Assembly (NCBI RefSeq): GCF_025370935.1 | Contig: NC_133472.1 | Coordinates: 22,606,122-22,670,121 of the forward strand | From: Choristoneura fumiferana | Lineage: Eukaryota > Arthropoda > Insecta > Lepidoptera > Tortricidae | Length of the DNA stretch: 64,000 nt | Direction: 5' to 3' | Notes under the pieces: generated by a model | What the model was told of the DNA's origin: nothing | What the model saw: the letters and a program-made list of their open reading frames with translations, nothing else | The model's database searches: none | Shown here: positions 34,310 through 45,709 of the stretch, piece after piece | How the letters are laid out: each line of letters begins with the position of its first letter | Numbering within the stretch: position 1 is the stretch's first letter | Translations under genes and position numbers: made by a program

Positions 34310-34500
34310 TATCTACATATACTAATTATAAAGAAGATTTTTTTTATTGTTTGTTTGTTTGCATTTAATAGGCTCCGAAACTACTGGACCGATTAAAAAA
34401 ATGCGATCACCGTTGGGAGGCTACACTATATCCGAGTGACATAGGCTATATTATATATATTTTTTTAAATTAGGGATATGTAACCCAAGGTAAAAAAAAT
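34310..34500 (+). mobile_element. Helitron-like head fragment of another subfamily
   Basis: It contains TCTACATATACTAATTATAAAG, a TTTGTTTGTTTG run, AGGCTCCGAAACTACTGGAC and the GTTGGGAGGCTACACTATAT phrase, the layout of a non-autonomous Helitron-like head. No terminus. Copy 2 is at about 45710-45900. Confidence 0.45.
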
Positions 34501-34649
34501 AGTCATAAAATGACTTTCATCGCATGCGCTTCGGAAACTATTAAACAAATAATGTTCTACAATATTAAAAAATATATCTACAAAAAACTTCGCGATACCA
34601 TATATTATGTCCAACTATTGTACAGTAGTTATGTCACTATAACTACTTT

Positions 34650-35775
34650 ATTAGGGTCCGAAGCCAAAATGGCAAAAACGGAACCCTTGCCCTTCGCCAT
34701 GTCTGTCTGTCTGTCTGTCTGTCTGTCAATCAATGCTAGAAAGCTGTAATTTTGCACGGATATATATGTAAACTATGCCGACACAACGGTACAATAAAAA
34801 AAATTAAATTTTTTTTAGGTTACCTCCCATAGACGTAAAGTGGGGGTGAGTTTTTTTTTCTCATCCAACCCTATAGTGTGGGGTATCTATGGATAGGTCT
34901 TTTAACAACATTAGGGGTTTGCTAAGACGATTGTTCGATTCAGTGATTTGTCTGCGAAGTATTGAACTTTAAAGCGCAAATTTTCATTAAAATCGAGCCC
35001 CCCCCCTCTAAAATCTAAACCGGTGGGTGGAGTGAGGTGTAGTGTAGTTTTTGGGAAATGGAACTGAAAAATTTATGTAAAGTGCCCTTGATTAGAGACC
35101 TTTTTAGGGTTCCGTACCCAAAGGGTAAAAATGGGACCGCATTACTACGACTCCAATCTCATGAAACGTGATTATCGTATCACTATAACAATAAATACTA
35201 AAAACAGAATAAAATAAATATTTAAGGTGGACTCCCTACAACAAACGTGTTTTTTGCCGTTTGCTCGATATTATAGGCTAACGAAGGAAAATCAGGGGAA
35301 AAAATCGTGTATAAGCGAATTTTGGCATATTTGTAGAGAATGATGTTTTAAACAACATACTAAAAGTACTGATGGTGGACTGGGGTGGAGCTAACTTGGG
35401 TTAAGATCCCATTTTTTAGCTTTTCGAAAATAACTCGTAAACTCACAGGCTCACAAAAAATGTTCTAAGACATAAGTAATCTACATAAAATTCTCTACAA
35501 AAAATATTTTATACATTTTTTTCTTGAGATCAATTTCTGTTTCACATTTCTTTAAGTATGGCGGTGGATGGATATTTGTTACTCTTTCACGCAGAAACTA
35601 CTGAACGGATTTGAATGAAATTTGCCATACAGGTAATAAATACCCTGAATTAACATATATGCTACTTTTTTTTACATTTATTTTCATGTTACCAAGCCCA
35701 CCTGCAAATAAAAACGTAAAACAGGTAATGAAAAATCGGCCAAGAGCGTGTCGGACACGCCCAAGATTGGGGTCC
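34650..35775. mobile_element. Mosaic of (TCTG)n-associated repeats
   Basis: 34655-34728 is a head on the plus strand (GTCCGAAGCCAAAATGGCAA, then TCTG repeats). 35104-35240 is a second head (TAGGGTTCCGTACCCAAAGG). 35735-35775 is a tail on the minus strand (GGCCAAGAGCGTGTCGGACA). 35570-35670 is a Helitron-like fragment (GCAGAAACTACTGAACGGAT). Copy 2 spans about 46050-47165. Confidence 0.55.
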
Positions 35776-37439
35776 GTAAACGTTTCGAAAAAATCAAGTA
35801 ATATTTTAGGCGGGATACAAAGAAAACCTTAAAATTTAAGCTAAAACTGTAGTCCCGTATGTTTTCACGCTTACAAGGCAAATAAAAACTCAATGTAAAG
35901 TTATTTAGAACAAGCAGTACCTACCAAAAACTTTATTTCTATCATGAAACTTTCTGACCATGTAATAGGTACAAAGTTAGAAAAAGCTTATGGCAATGTT
36001 TTTGCCTTTTAGCTATTTCTTTTGCATGCATATTTGTAACATACAAATTTTGCATATTTACATAAATATAAGTATATAATTAAGTTTTAGTAGGTAATAT
36101 TTGTGTAGTATAATGATTGATTGATTCGGGCGTTAGGTATTTTGCGGGTACTTATTTATCAAAGAACTACGATATGAACCTTGCAGCTCTGTTATTAATC
36201 GTGCAACATAACTACGTCTGGTGACACATAGGAACAATTAATATATGTTAACATGCAGAACCTGCGTTTCTTTTCTTACAATTAAAATAATAAATGTATC
36301 ATGCAAAATTTTAATGTGGTTCGAACTCTACAGCTGCAAACACCCGAGATCACATTATTTACTTAACAAAACGAATATAGTACTAACTAGTATACGTCTC
36401 AGCTACCCTCTTATACTAATTTTTATATTTTTAATCGATCGCACGTGATTGAAAACATGAATGATGATATCTAAAACGAATAATTCTTTACAATCTGGAC
36501 TTGTGAATAGGTATTAACGAGCAAGTGAACAAAGGAAATAAATCCTAGGTATATCAGTCAGTTTACCTACTTCTAGTGTAGAGGTAGATGTTGGTCTACG
36601 GTTAGTAGCCGAAAAGCAAGGTCAAAATATATTGCTTGAAAATGTCTACTCTACGTAAGTTTTAAATCAAATATATAGCGCCCAAAGCACAAATAGCTAA
36701 GTATCTCAACTTTTTTGGACATAGGCGTATATTATATAGAGTGGGGGCGGGTGGGCCGTCCCCACCCAGTATGGTCTAGTGCCCATCCCAGGATGTTGGG
36801 CTACCTATTCAAAATTCTATAATACTTATATCTTCACACAAAAATCCAGGCCAGGCCCCCTGAAAAATAACCCTAGATACGCCAATGTGTTTGGATACAA
36901 TTAAAAGGGTAGGTTTGGCTAAAATAGCTGGCGCCAGTAATATTAAACTTCATTTTTGGTGCACTATTTATGGCCGTTGGTAAAAAAACTTAGGTTTCAA
37001 AGTCTTTTCTGGTGGTTTAAATTTTTTAATCTCTCCTGTTCGGAAAGTTTAATCTTCATGGGTAGATAGCCGGGTGGAAAATTGCATTTTTATCTCTAGG
37101 GTGGAAAGTATTTTTTTTTATAATTTTTCGATTAGCCGCGGAGTTGAAGCTAATTGAGTTACGTCAATGACACTTTTTCTTCACGTTTCGGCATGGCCAT
37201 CTAGATGCACGTCGTGATCAAGGAGCTTATATACAACACTGGAGGTTGAACGCCGAACATCCGTTTGAAACAAGAAATTTGATCTTTATTCTACCGAAGT
37301 AAAAATAACAGCTTATTAAATTTATTACCTACTATGGACAAACCCGTAAGGAAAATAATCTACTCTTGTTAGATTTGTGCTGTCTGTGTAGAGGTAGATT
37401 TTTCTATCAATTTACGATGTTTAACTTAGGTATGTATAT
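35776..37439. other. Sequence without recognised gene (copy 1)
   Basis: Contains G/C-rich GAGTGGGGGCGGGTGGGCCG at 36740 and CCAGGCCAGGCCCCCTG at 36848. No protein or RNA gene recognised. It is the 5' flank of the Ty3/Gypsy insertion. Confidence 0.4.
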
Positions 37440-37547
37440 TGTAATGTATGCACCTAGTATTAATAATACGATTTGTATTGCTACCCTTCAGTCTCGAATT
37501 AAATGTCTAAACGAGCGGACGGACGTTTCATTTGTAGCGACACATCA
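37440..37547 (+). repeat. 5' LTR of the Ty3/Gypsy element (copy 1)
   Basis: 108 bp, starts TGTAATGTATGCACC and ends GACACATCA. It matches the two LTRs at 48847 and 53782. TATAT precedes it at 37435-37439. Confidence 0.85.
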
Positions 37548-37620
37548 TTGGCGATCGAGGATTAATTTAAATCAGTAAATAAATATATTGTGCGTGAGTG
37601 TGCCCGGTGAGCTTTAATTA

Positions 37621-38900
37621 TGTCGGTGGGACGAATTGGCGAGTTTGAGGTGGCTTCCGGAAACTGGAGTATGTATGTCGAACGCCTAGATATGTACTTC
37701 AAGGCCAACGAGATTAAAGAGGACGTACACCTGCCAACGTTAATAGCAGTGATGGGCCGGAGGCATACGAACTCCTGAGCAATCTAACAAGCCCGAAGAA
37801 ACCAGCAGACATGACGTATGACGAAGTGACAAAAATTATGCGTAGTCATGTTGAGCCAAAAATCATCATTCATGGCGGAGAGGTACCGGCTAAGGCTAAG
37901 ACTGCAAGAGAGGACGAGACGGTTGCGCAATATCTTACCGAACTCAAAAAGCTGTCTAGGCATTGTGAATTCGGATCTAACTTACAGGAAAACCTACGCG
38001 ACCAGTTTACATGCGGTTTAAAAAGTGAAGTAATTAAGCAACGTCTTTTTGCCGAGAAAAATTTGACGTATGAAAAGGCGGTCACTCTCGCATTTTCGTT
38101 GGAAGGAGCAGAGCGGGACGCAGCTATTGTGGAGCGCCGGGGGTGAGCGGGAGCAGCGGTGTCGGAGCGGGAGCGTCGACATTGAATTCGTTCTCGACTT
38201 CACAACCACGTCTTGCAAATGCTAATAAGGAATCGGGTAGTCATGGCGGCGGTAGGGTAAACGTACAAAATAATTATGAACTGTGTGCGGGGTGTGGTCG
38301 TGGCACACATCGTGCGGGAATTGTCCGTATAAGAACTTCACGTGTAATAAATGTGGTAATAAGGGACATTTGAAACGGGTGTGCCCGGGGCGAATGGCGA
38401 GCGGCGGCGGCGACGGCGGCGGCGGGGCCCGTGGCGCGGGCAGCGGCGGCCGGCGCTCGGGCAGCGGCGCGCGCCGGCCCGGCGTGCGGTGCACCACGTC
38501 CAGGCGGAGGACGTCGAGACTCCAGAGGAAGAGGCTATAGTCCACCTCCGACGTGGAGGAGGACATGTATCATCTGTGCTTGAACGGTTATAGACCGGTA
38601 AGCTTGTCTTTGTGTATAGATAATAAGTAATTAGTATGGAGGTTGACACCGGGTCAGCGGTGTCATGTATAAGTAAGGAAACGTATAACAAGTATTTCAA
38701 ACATAGACCCATTGACCTTTCAGTTTAATTTTAAAATGTTATGATGGTAGTAGGATAAAACCTTTGGGAGTCATTAGGCCCGAGGTCAAGTATGAAAATA
38801 AGACTAAACCGTGGAATTATTCGTCATAGACGGAGGCACAACGTCCTGTTGGGCAGGCAGTGGCTATCAGAATTAGGGGTAACAAATTCCGAGTGTTTCA
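37621..38900 (+). pseudogene. gag: Ty3/Gypsy gag-protease, cut off by the gap (copy 1)
   Basis: The first part is the same gag as at 49028, starting at ATG 37621, but broken early by single-base differences (GGGCCGG here against GGGCCCGG in copy 2). Unlike copy 2, it keeps the first zinc knuckle (CAGCGRGTH), followed by NCPYKNFTCNKCGNKGHLKR. The protease motif EVDTGSAVS is present before the gap. Downstream, many one-base losses relative to copy 2 break the frame. The rise in indels toward 38900 suggests low-accuracy contig-end sequence instead of biological decay. Confidence 0.75.
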
Positions 38901-39000
38901 NNNNNNNNNNNNNNNNNNNNNNNNNNNNNNNNNNNNNNNNNNNNNNNNNNNNNNNNNNNNNNNNNNNNNNNNNNNNNNNNNNNNNNNNNNNNNNNNNNNN
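38901..39000. other. Assembly gap of 100 N
   Basis: Exactly 100 N, the conventional placeholder for a gap of unknown length. The sequence on its left matches 50270 onward and the sequence on its right matches 27592 onward. Confidence 0.99.
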
Positions 39001-39200
39001 GATTCCGTGTCGGGGCAGATATTTGGTATGAAAAATACAAATCTTTGTTCTCGGGTCTTGGGTGTTTAATATGACGTATTTAAGTATGTATCTATATCTA
39101 TATAATTATATTTATCCGTTGCTTAGTACCATATACTAAGCTTACTTTGGTATAGGTCAATTGGTGTGAATTGTCCCGTGATATTTATTTTTATTTATAC
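39001..39200 (+). mobile_element. SINE, 5' end lost in the gap (copy 2)
   Basis: It begins inside the B box region (GATTCCGTGTCGGGG) and continues through the SINE body to CCCGTGATATTTATTTTTAT. Same insertion as at 27535. Confidence 0.85.
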
Positions 39201-40042
39201 CTCCTTGCGTCGTGTGAGTAAATTTAAGAGTCCAAGTCTTTTCACTTTGATGAAATAGTTGCGCTACATCAAAATTTTCAATTTTATTTTCAAATAGCCA
39301 TTCTAAGCCACCCTTTCTCCTTCTTTGGTTAAAAAAAAAGTATTTTATTTCGAGAAAGCTTAAATAATACAAAAGATAATATTATATCAGCGGATGTACA
39401 ATTGTACATACATAATACGAGAACGTTGCCGTCCGTGACACGTAAAAGGTTGTAAGCTTTAACTGTAAAGCCTGCAGAAATTACAGCCTGTTTTATTGCT
39501 TTTATTGCAACTCCAATGGCCAAAAGCATTAGATGATGATGTATGACAGTATACCTAAGCTTTTAATGTTGTTATGGATTGTATATACGTATGATTGAAA
39601 ATAATATTTGATAAAAACAAACATACCATCTACTTACTTGTGTTAAAGTTTTTATTTATCTCATAATCTTCTTTATTTTCTATTACCACTTTTTATAAGT
39701 CATGAATGTTCTTTCAAGATATTTTTGAAACTAAACTCAAACTTCAAATCTTAAAATACGTTTATGCTGGTAGAGTAATAATAACATTTAATTATTTTTC
39801 AGTGAACCTTTTTGCACTAAAAATCAAACTTCGAGTAGAGTTTTTAGCAATAATATTACTTACGCTCTCACGAGACATATTTGAACAATTGCGATAATAA
39901 TCATTTAATCATAAATCATTGTTTCATGGTACATAGGATCTTAAACTAAAATAAAGATTTCCAAACCTGTAGTAGGGCACTGCGACATGTTTCAAGCTAT
40001 TTTCATAATTAATAGTTAAGCAATAATCCGATAATTAAATAT

Positions 40043-40206
40043 GTTGACCCGGATAACTCACGTCTTAAACCAAGTTTAGCTCGACATGTTTCGGGCTAAT
40101 CCGTAGCCTTTCGTCTTCGGAAACGCGACTCAGCGGCTGCTGCAACACACATCGAGCAAACATGTTTGAGCAATACTCGATTTAAGACGTGAGTTATCCG
40201 GGTCAA
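40043..40206. mobile_element. TIR repeat (copy 2 of 28658-28821)
   Basis: Same TTGACCCGGATAACTCACGT arms in inverted orientation. Small indels against copy 1. Confidence 0.7.
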
Positions 40207-40319
40207 TATATTTAATATGAGTGAGTCTCACGGTAGTTTCATGTTCAAAATAATCCGATAATTTATAAATCCATACTAATATCCATACTTCCATACTATC
40301 TACTATCCATACTTCCATA

Positions 40320-41603
40320 CTAATATATAAATGCGAAAGTAACTCTGTCTGTCTGTCTGTCTGTCTGTCTGTTACGCTTTCACGCAAAAACCGCTGAACT
40401 GATTTGGATGAAATTTGGTACAGAGATAGAATAGACCATGGTAAAGAACATAGGCTATCTTTTATCGCGAAAAAAAGGCTTTAAGGGGTTGAAATAGGGG
40501 GTGAAAGTTTATATGGTGGAAGTTCGTCGTTGTTGGAAATAAAACCATGAAACTTGTCATGTAGGCACTTAATAAGAAATAAGTCGGTATGTGTTTTAGC
40601 TTTTTTGAAAATAAGACCTGTGAGGGATGAAATAGGGGATGAAAGCTTATATGGAAGGTCGTCATTATTGAAGATAAATCGATGTTTCTTTACGAAACTT
40701 GGTATTTGGGCACGTGATAAGAGATAAATAATTTTTCGAGCGTTTTTTTTAATTCTTCTTCTTCTTAAAATCGACTCGAACTCGCGCGTCAAGGGTTCCG
40801 TGCATAGGTATTTATGAATATCAAGTGTTAGCAGAGCCAAGCTCATAAGCAAAATGTACGCAATGTGGGGTCATTTTACATGTCTTATGTACATAGACAG
40901 TCAGACATGAAAAATTATGATTTTAAAATTTTCTTACTTATTTTGAATAAAATTTGCTATAAGAGCTTCCTTTATACAAAATTTCAAGTTTCTAGGACAG
41001 CCGAAAGTACCCTATAACTTTTTTTGAGTTTAGGGTTTAATTTCAACTCGATAAATACTCCGCACGTTTACGGGATAAAGGGTCTTGACAGACAGACGAC
41101 GGACGGACAGCAAAGTCATCCTATAGAGTTCCATTTTTTTCCTTTTGAGGTACGGAACCCTAAAAAACATTTGTTCCGGCTCTTTTCAAATTTCGACCTT
41201 TTTCATACCTACTTGGAAATATGGGGATGAAAGTTCGTAAGGAATTCCAAACAAATTTTACTATGAACCTATATTCATCAGAAATATGTTTAGCTATGCT
41301 TAGTAAGAATGCCGTCTTAATTATAATCCTACCCTCCTAACTTACAATACAGGACGTAAGATGTCAAGAGCTCACTATGAAGAATTAGTCCTTTTGTGTT
41401 GGCAGGGTAGAATACTAATGTTTTACCAAAGAATGGAAGAACAAAAAAATAGTTTAGATATAAAGCAATGTATTAAAATAGGTTATTTTCAGTAAACCGT
41501 AGAAGTTTCTATGTGCTATTATTGGTAGAATAGGTACCCTAAATAAATTAAATATTTTCCAAAGTTACTATTCCACGCGGACGAAGTCGCGGGCAAAAGC
41601 TAG
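40320..41603 (+). mobile_element. Helitron-like repeat (copy 2 of 28923-30219)
   Basis: CTAG terminus at 41600-41603 followed at once by the restarted head TAATATTATAAATGCGAAAG, as in copy 1. The 5' end region has lost parts of the TATCCATACT repeats. Confidence 0.7.
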
Positions 41604-42017
41604 TAATATTATAAATGCGAAAGTAACTCTGTCTGTCTGTCTGTCTGTTACGCTTTCACGGCTAAACCGCTGAACCGATTGGGATGAAATTTGGTACAGA
41701 GATAGAATAGACCTTGGGAAAGAACATAGGCTATCTTTTATTGCGAAAAGAGGCTTTAAGGGGTTGAAATAGGGGATGAAAGTTTATATGGTGGAAGTGC
41801 GCCACTGTCGAAGATAAAACCATGAAACTTGGCATTTAGGCACTTAATAAGAAATAAGTCGATATTTGGTTGAGCTTTTTTGAAAATTCGACCTGTGAGG
41901 GGATGAAATAGGGGATGAAAGTTTATATGGAAGGTCGTCATTATCGAAGATAAATCGATAAATCTTTATTAAACTTGCCATTTGGGCACGTGATACATAG
42001 ATATTTGTTTGAATCGG

Positions 42018-42420
42018 ATCGGAGCGGAGGCAGGGAGGCAGTAAAGTAGAGCGGAGGCAGTGGAGTGGAGCTGACGCTGCTGAGCAGAGCGGAGGCTGGC
42101 GGAGCGGAGGCTGGCGAGCAAAGCGGAGGCAGTGGAGCGGAGCGGAGACAACGGAGCGGAGGCATCGGAGCGGAGGCAGCGAGGCAACGGAGTGGAGCGG
42201 AGGCACGGATGGAGCAGAGAAAATGCAGGCTGCAGCAGAGGCAGTCAAGTAGAGCGGAGGCAGCGGAGCGGAGCTGACGCTGCTGAGCGGAGCGGAGGCT
42301 GGCGGAGCGGAGTCTGGCGGAGCGGAGGCTGGCGGAGCGGAGGCTGTGGAGAGGAGGCAGCGGAGCAGAGGCATTGGAGTGGAGCGGAGCGGACGCTGCT
42401 GAGCGGAGCGGAGGCTGTGG
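42018..42420 (+). repeat. Purine-rich minisatellite (copy 2)
   Basis: Same GGAGCGGAGGCTGGC-type units as 30640-31035, with small length differences between the copies. Confidence 0.9.
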
Positions 42421-43071
42421 AGCTGATTGATGGTGATGGTGATGATAGTGGTGCTGATTATGATGATTGGTGATGATGATGGTGATTGTGGTGATGGTGA
42501 TTGATGTTGATAAATAACAAAAAAAATGTTTATAAAAAAATGTCTTCATTTAAAAACTTTACCTGCGAGGGGAATAAATCTTAACCTGATTTTAAATTTT
42601 GATTTTGTAAATAAATGGTGTTAGCGGCTGTGAGTGCTTTATTGAAGTCGGCTTTTGTGAAGTGTGTTTAGTGTGTCGGAGGTTTGTGGATCAAATTGTA
42701 ATTAATTTATTAAGAAATATCAAGAAAATACAAAATATCCATAGGAATAAAACTACTATTAATTAAAATAACTAAAACTTTAATTAAAAAAGAGAGGTGG
42801 GCCTCTTGGCATGGTGCCCATAACGCAGGCAGCATTCCCGCGTTGAAGTACGATTGAGATTATTTGCGCGAGAAAGCTGCCGGCGCGAGGGTTGCCTGTT
42901 GCCTCCCTTAACCTATTGCTGAGCTCTCTGTGTACTTGTACACTTTTTGAATAAATTTTACTTACCTCATTCAATTTTAATGAACTAAAATTGAGGTTTG
43001 ATTTATGACACAATGTCGCGATGAAATTTCGAAACGTCGAGCCTCAAAGCCAGAAAAGTAGCGGACGATAG

Positions 43072-43895
43072 GTGGCACTGATGTCGTGCACAGAGCCAAT
43101 AGCGAAATTTAAGATTTGCTTAAGCGTTGAAAAATCATGGCAAAGGACTCGGTTCCAGAGTGCGAATATTCAGAACTTGTGCGCCGTCAAACTAGAGAAT
43201 TTCGGTAGCATGGAAGCTTACGTCAATGAGGTATTGTCATTAGTTCAGCAATTGGCGAATATGAACAAGTGTTGATGACGAGTTTTTTGGTGCACTGATG
43301 CACAAAGGTTTACCGACTGAGTATGAGCCCATGATCATGGCACTACTAGAGTATTCGAGAGCTGTCATTATGGCCGTTCTAGTCAAGTCAAAACGACTAC
43401 AGGACAACGTTGGACTACTCGTGGAGATTCGAGTGAGTGCTTGTATTCAACGAGAAAAAGCGCTACTACGAATGACTCCGAAAGAAGAAAAGCGCAGCAA
43501 CACAAGGCAGAGTCAAAAGCGAAGGACGTATCTGGTCGTAAGAGAGAACCGTGGTGCTGGAAATGCATACAAAAAGGACCTGTGAAGAAAGACTGTGGTA
43601 GCGAGAGAAATTCTTCAGGAAACTGCGGTTTATCGGCATATAGCTCTGGAGCGGGCAAAGATACTTCGTGGTACATTGACTCTGTAGCTACAAACCACAT
43701 GCCTGGCAAGCGAAATTTGATGACAGACTTTAAATCGCGTAATGGCTTGGTTACCATTGCCAGCGGAGATAAATGTTAACTACGTGATATTTATACCTAA
43801 AATCTCTGGTGATGTCATTTCTGTTTCTCAATTGATTAAGAACGGCAGTAGTGTGTATCATTATAACATGGAATCAAAAGCTTATCGTAATCCTG
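43072..43895 (+). pseudogene. Ty1/Copia gag-protease relic (copy 2)
   Basis: Same relic as 31692-32490 but it retains 26 nt missing from copy 1 around 43270. In another frame these encode VDDEFFGAL just before MHKGLPTEYE, as expected for Copia gag, so copy 2 carries the ancestral state here. A frameshift after LANMNK, the His to Pro change in the knuckle and the Gly to Val change in the protease motif are shared by both copies. Confidence 0.75.
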
Positions 43896-43939
43896 GCCGA
43901 CTCCATTTTCTTGCTGTTCATTTATTTTTATTGTCATTC

Positions 43940-44185
43940 TCTCTTTTTTTAACCGACTTCAAACAAAGAGGAGGTTATCAATTCGATTGTTTTTTTATGT
44001 TTGTTACCTCAGAACTCCGTCATTTATAAACCGATTTGAAAATTTTATTTTGCCTTCGTCTGGGAATGTATTCAATTAGGTCTCATAAGCACCAGACGAA
44101 GGCAAAATAAAATTTTCAAATCGGTTCATAAATGACGGAGTTCTGAGGTAACAATACGTAAAAAAACAATCGAATTAATACAATA
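43940..44185. repeat. Foldback element (copy 2)
   Basis: Copy of 32530-32780. The left arm here reads AACTCCGTCATTTAT, pairing better with the right arm than copy 1 (AACTCCATCATTTAT). Confidence 0.85.
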
Positions 44186-44998
44186 GTTTTATATCAACTG
44201 CTCAAAACCTTCTACAAAAGATTGCTTTTTCCGATGCAGAGCCGTTCATTATTGAGGAGTCGACCTATGGTGCTTCACCACCCGTTTTAACATATGTATG
44301 CATTACGAGGAGCATAAATTGCTTAGCAACTGTGTCAAAGTAATTAAATTCCAACCCGTGAAGTACTTGTTATTGAGTAGTAACTCCGATGGTCAACTGT
44401 GGTCTTCATCATCAGTTCCACTTTACCAAATTCATCATTCAAAAACAGATGTACGAGTTACTACTAAATATATCCAATTTACTATAGGTGTCCCTACTAC
44501 ATTTGAAACGCACGATTTTAATGAAAATTTGCATTTCAAAAGTAGAATATTTCGCAAATAGATCACTGAATATAAAAATCATCTTTGCAACCCCCCAATG
44601 ATTTTAATCACCATAGAAAATTCATCATCATATTTTTTTTTAGTTTTTCTTAATTTACCACTAAGTGACTGATATGTGCATGCCAAATTACAGATTTCTA
44701 GTACTAACGGTCTCTGAGCTTAGCCACGGACGGACAGACAAGGCGAAACTATAATAGTTGACTATGGGACCTTAAGATTGCACGGGCATAACATACAACA
44801 GTTCAGTTAAGACGGCTAATGCAGGTGAAGTAGCGGGTTAAGGCTAGTATACAATAACAAAATCATTTTTCACAATTTAAATACCTGTGATCAAGCGCTA
44901 AGAAACGTTCTGTAATGTTTTCCTGTCATTTATAGCTTTCTTACTCCTGAAAAACACACAATATTTCTAAAAGAAACGGAAAACAACTTTTAACTGAA

Positions 44999-45403
44999 AT
45001 GTTCCCATTAAAGTGTGTTGGAAAGGTTTGCTTCAAAAAGAGGTCTGCAGCTGTAAAATACACGGCACTTAAGTGCAGCCATTACCCAGACTTAGATTAT
45101 TTTTTATTTTCTTTAATAGATGAAAAACATAATATCGAAAAAAAACATTCTTCAAATACGTCTAACAAAGTACCGATACCTACGGAGACAGAATACGAAA
45201 TAAAATTGCAAAACGTCGTTATTGCTAATCGTCACATACGCCATCATGTATTACATTCCCTTTCATTTGTCACACACATCTGGTTCCTTTTCTGTGTTCC
45301 GGTACGTGCATGCAAGAGTCTCGTTAGCCCGCCTTGTAATGATATTTATTCAAAATATATATATTTATTTATTTGCGTAAAATCCCTCTTCTTATGTTTT
45401 TGA
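44999..45403 (+). other. Open frame of 134 codons (copy 2 of 33601-34023)
   Basis: Differs from copy 1 by a local cluster of seven substitutions (45127-45234) and a frame change near the end. No recognised domain. Confidence 0.15.
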
Positions 45404-45709
45404 TTGTTATGGATAGTTAGTTATGGATGGATGCATTTACTATATGAGTGAAATACTTGACTAACTTATTTGTATTAAATAAATTAAAAAACATTTATTC
45501 AATTGGACCTTTCCGAATTAATTACAAAATGTTACGCAATTATATTGCAGACTGTTGTTGCCCGCAACTTTGGTTGTGTCCCGCGGGAACCTATACTTGG
45601 TTTGGCACATTCAAGGATTTTAAACATTTCACTTATCTGTCATTGTAATACAAACTAGTCTAGTGTAATAAATAAATAACCTTACTTATCGGACCTTTAT
45701 TTATATGTA

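Larger units (their letters stand above)
27592..38900 (+). repeat. Direct duplication of about 11.3 kb, copy 1 (before the gap)
   Basis: From GATTCCCGTGTCGGGG at 27592 to the gap edge, the sequence matches 39001-50282 in the same order and orientation. Copy 1 ends at the first N and copy 2 begins after the last N. Differences are mostly single-base indels in homopolymers, concentrated towards the gap, plus a few larger ones (26 nt at 31890, 32 nt at 38290). The simplest reading is two overlapping contig ends or two alleles placed in series. Confidence 0.9.
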
